From: Gemmatimonadales bacterium
GTDB lineage: Bacteria > Gemmatimonadota > Gemmatimonadetes > Gemmatimonadales > GWC2-71-9
Direction of reading: 5' to 3'
Assembly: GCA_030597435.1 (NCBI GenBank)
Contig: JAUVRV010000117.1
Coordinates: 1-7,584, forward strand
Length of the DNA: 7,584 nt
Made by a program: the position numbers and the translations under genes. The notes under the pieces were generated by a model. That model was not told the DNA's origin and made no database searches. It worked only from the letters and a program-made list of their open reading frames with translations. Position 1 is the first letter of the stretch, and each line of letters starts with the position of its first letter. Shown here one piece after another: positions 7,301-7,584 of this stretch.

Positions 7301-7584
7301 CCCGCGTCAGCAAACGGCTTAACAAACTCCCCCGCTACACTGTCAATGAATTGGCCACAGCCAAGCAACGTATGCTGGCGCAGGGCGTCGACGTCATAGA
7401 CCTGAGTGTCGGTGACGCGGACATACCGCCGCCGCAGATCGCAGTAAGTACGCTGAAGGATGCTTTGGCCGACCAGGCAAGGAGTCGGTACTCGTTCCAG
7501 AGCGGATTGATCGAGTTTCGTGAGGCTGTTGCCCGCTACATGAAGCGACGCTTCGACGTGACGGTAGATCCGATGACCGAAGTG
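7297..7584 (+). CDS. PLP-dependent class I/II aminotransferase, LL-diaminopimelate/alanine aminotransferase type (3' partial)
   Basis: This reading frame starts at ATG 7297, overlaps the helicase stop as ATGA and runs open through the right edge (96 codons visible). It has the N-terminal layout of fold-type I aminotransferases. A short arm (SKRLNKLPRYTVNEL) and a helix lead to VDVIDLSVGDADIPPP, the substrate-arm loop, where most relatives have GDPDxPTP. SRYSFQSGLIEFREAVARYM follows, the 'YxxxxGLxELReAia' block. DPMTEV at the right edge is the usual lead into the cofactor-binding region. The style resembles DapL (LL-diaminopimelate aminotransferase) or AlaC-like enzymes, which use glutamate and 2-oxoglutarate. 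The catalytic Lys and PLP-binding residues lie beyond the window, so substrate cannot be assigned. Ala in place of the usual Pro in GDPD is a small oddity. It is expected to be cytoplasmic. Confidence 0.88.
   Translation, partial: MTRVSKRLNKLPRYTVNELATAKQRMLAQGVDVIDLSVGDADIPPPQIAVSTLKDALADQARSRYSFQSGLIEFREAVARYMKRRFDVTVDPMTEV

Overview
The window is GC-rich and entirely coding on the + strand. It holds five genes in one head-to-tail run. The first is cut by the left edge and the last by the right edge. Every internal junction overlaps: 14 nt at 1735-1748, ATGA at 3477-3480, GTGA at 4790-4793 and ATGA at 7297-7300. There is no intergenic space and I see no promoter or terminator, so the most economical reading is the interior of a translationally coupled operon. 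The gene set and protein style (long Gln/Glu/Arg coiled-coil protein, TPR protein, so-called 'asparagine synthetase B' relative, DinG helicase) remind me of Gemmatimonadota or a neighbouring phylum. That is an impression from memory, not a test.

Layout. (1) 3-1748: C-terminal 581 residues of a Lys-poor, Cys-free, Gln-rich coiled-coil protein, most like the C-terminal part of large DUF4175-type envelope proteins. (2) 1735-3480: exported TPR protein with a Sec-type signal peptide. (3) 3477-4793: protein with a twin-arginine leader, of a family often labelled 'asparagine synthetase B' although it lacks every hallmark of that enzyme; its layout looks more like a class I glutamine-amidotransferase-type fold with a candidate Cys244/His394/Glu397 set. 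(4) 4790-7300: DinG/XPD-family Fe-S helicase with an extra N-terminal JAB/JAMM domain carrying a perfect HxHx7SxxD motif. (5) 7297-7584: start of a PLP-dependent class I/II aminotransferase of the LL-diaminopimelate/alanine aminotransferase type.

How they may work together. Genes 1-3 look like an envelope group: a coiled-coil protein, a secreted TPR scaffold and a Tat-exported possible enzyme. Genes 4 and 5 are cytoplasmic (DNA repair and amino-acid metabolism) and are linked to the others by overlapping starts and stops rather than by an obvious shared pathway. The most notable items are the JAMM-DinG fusion and the probably mislabelled Tat-exported protein.
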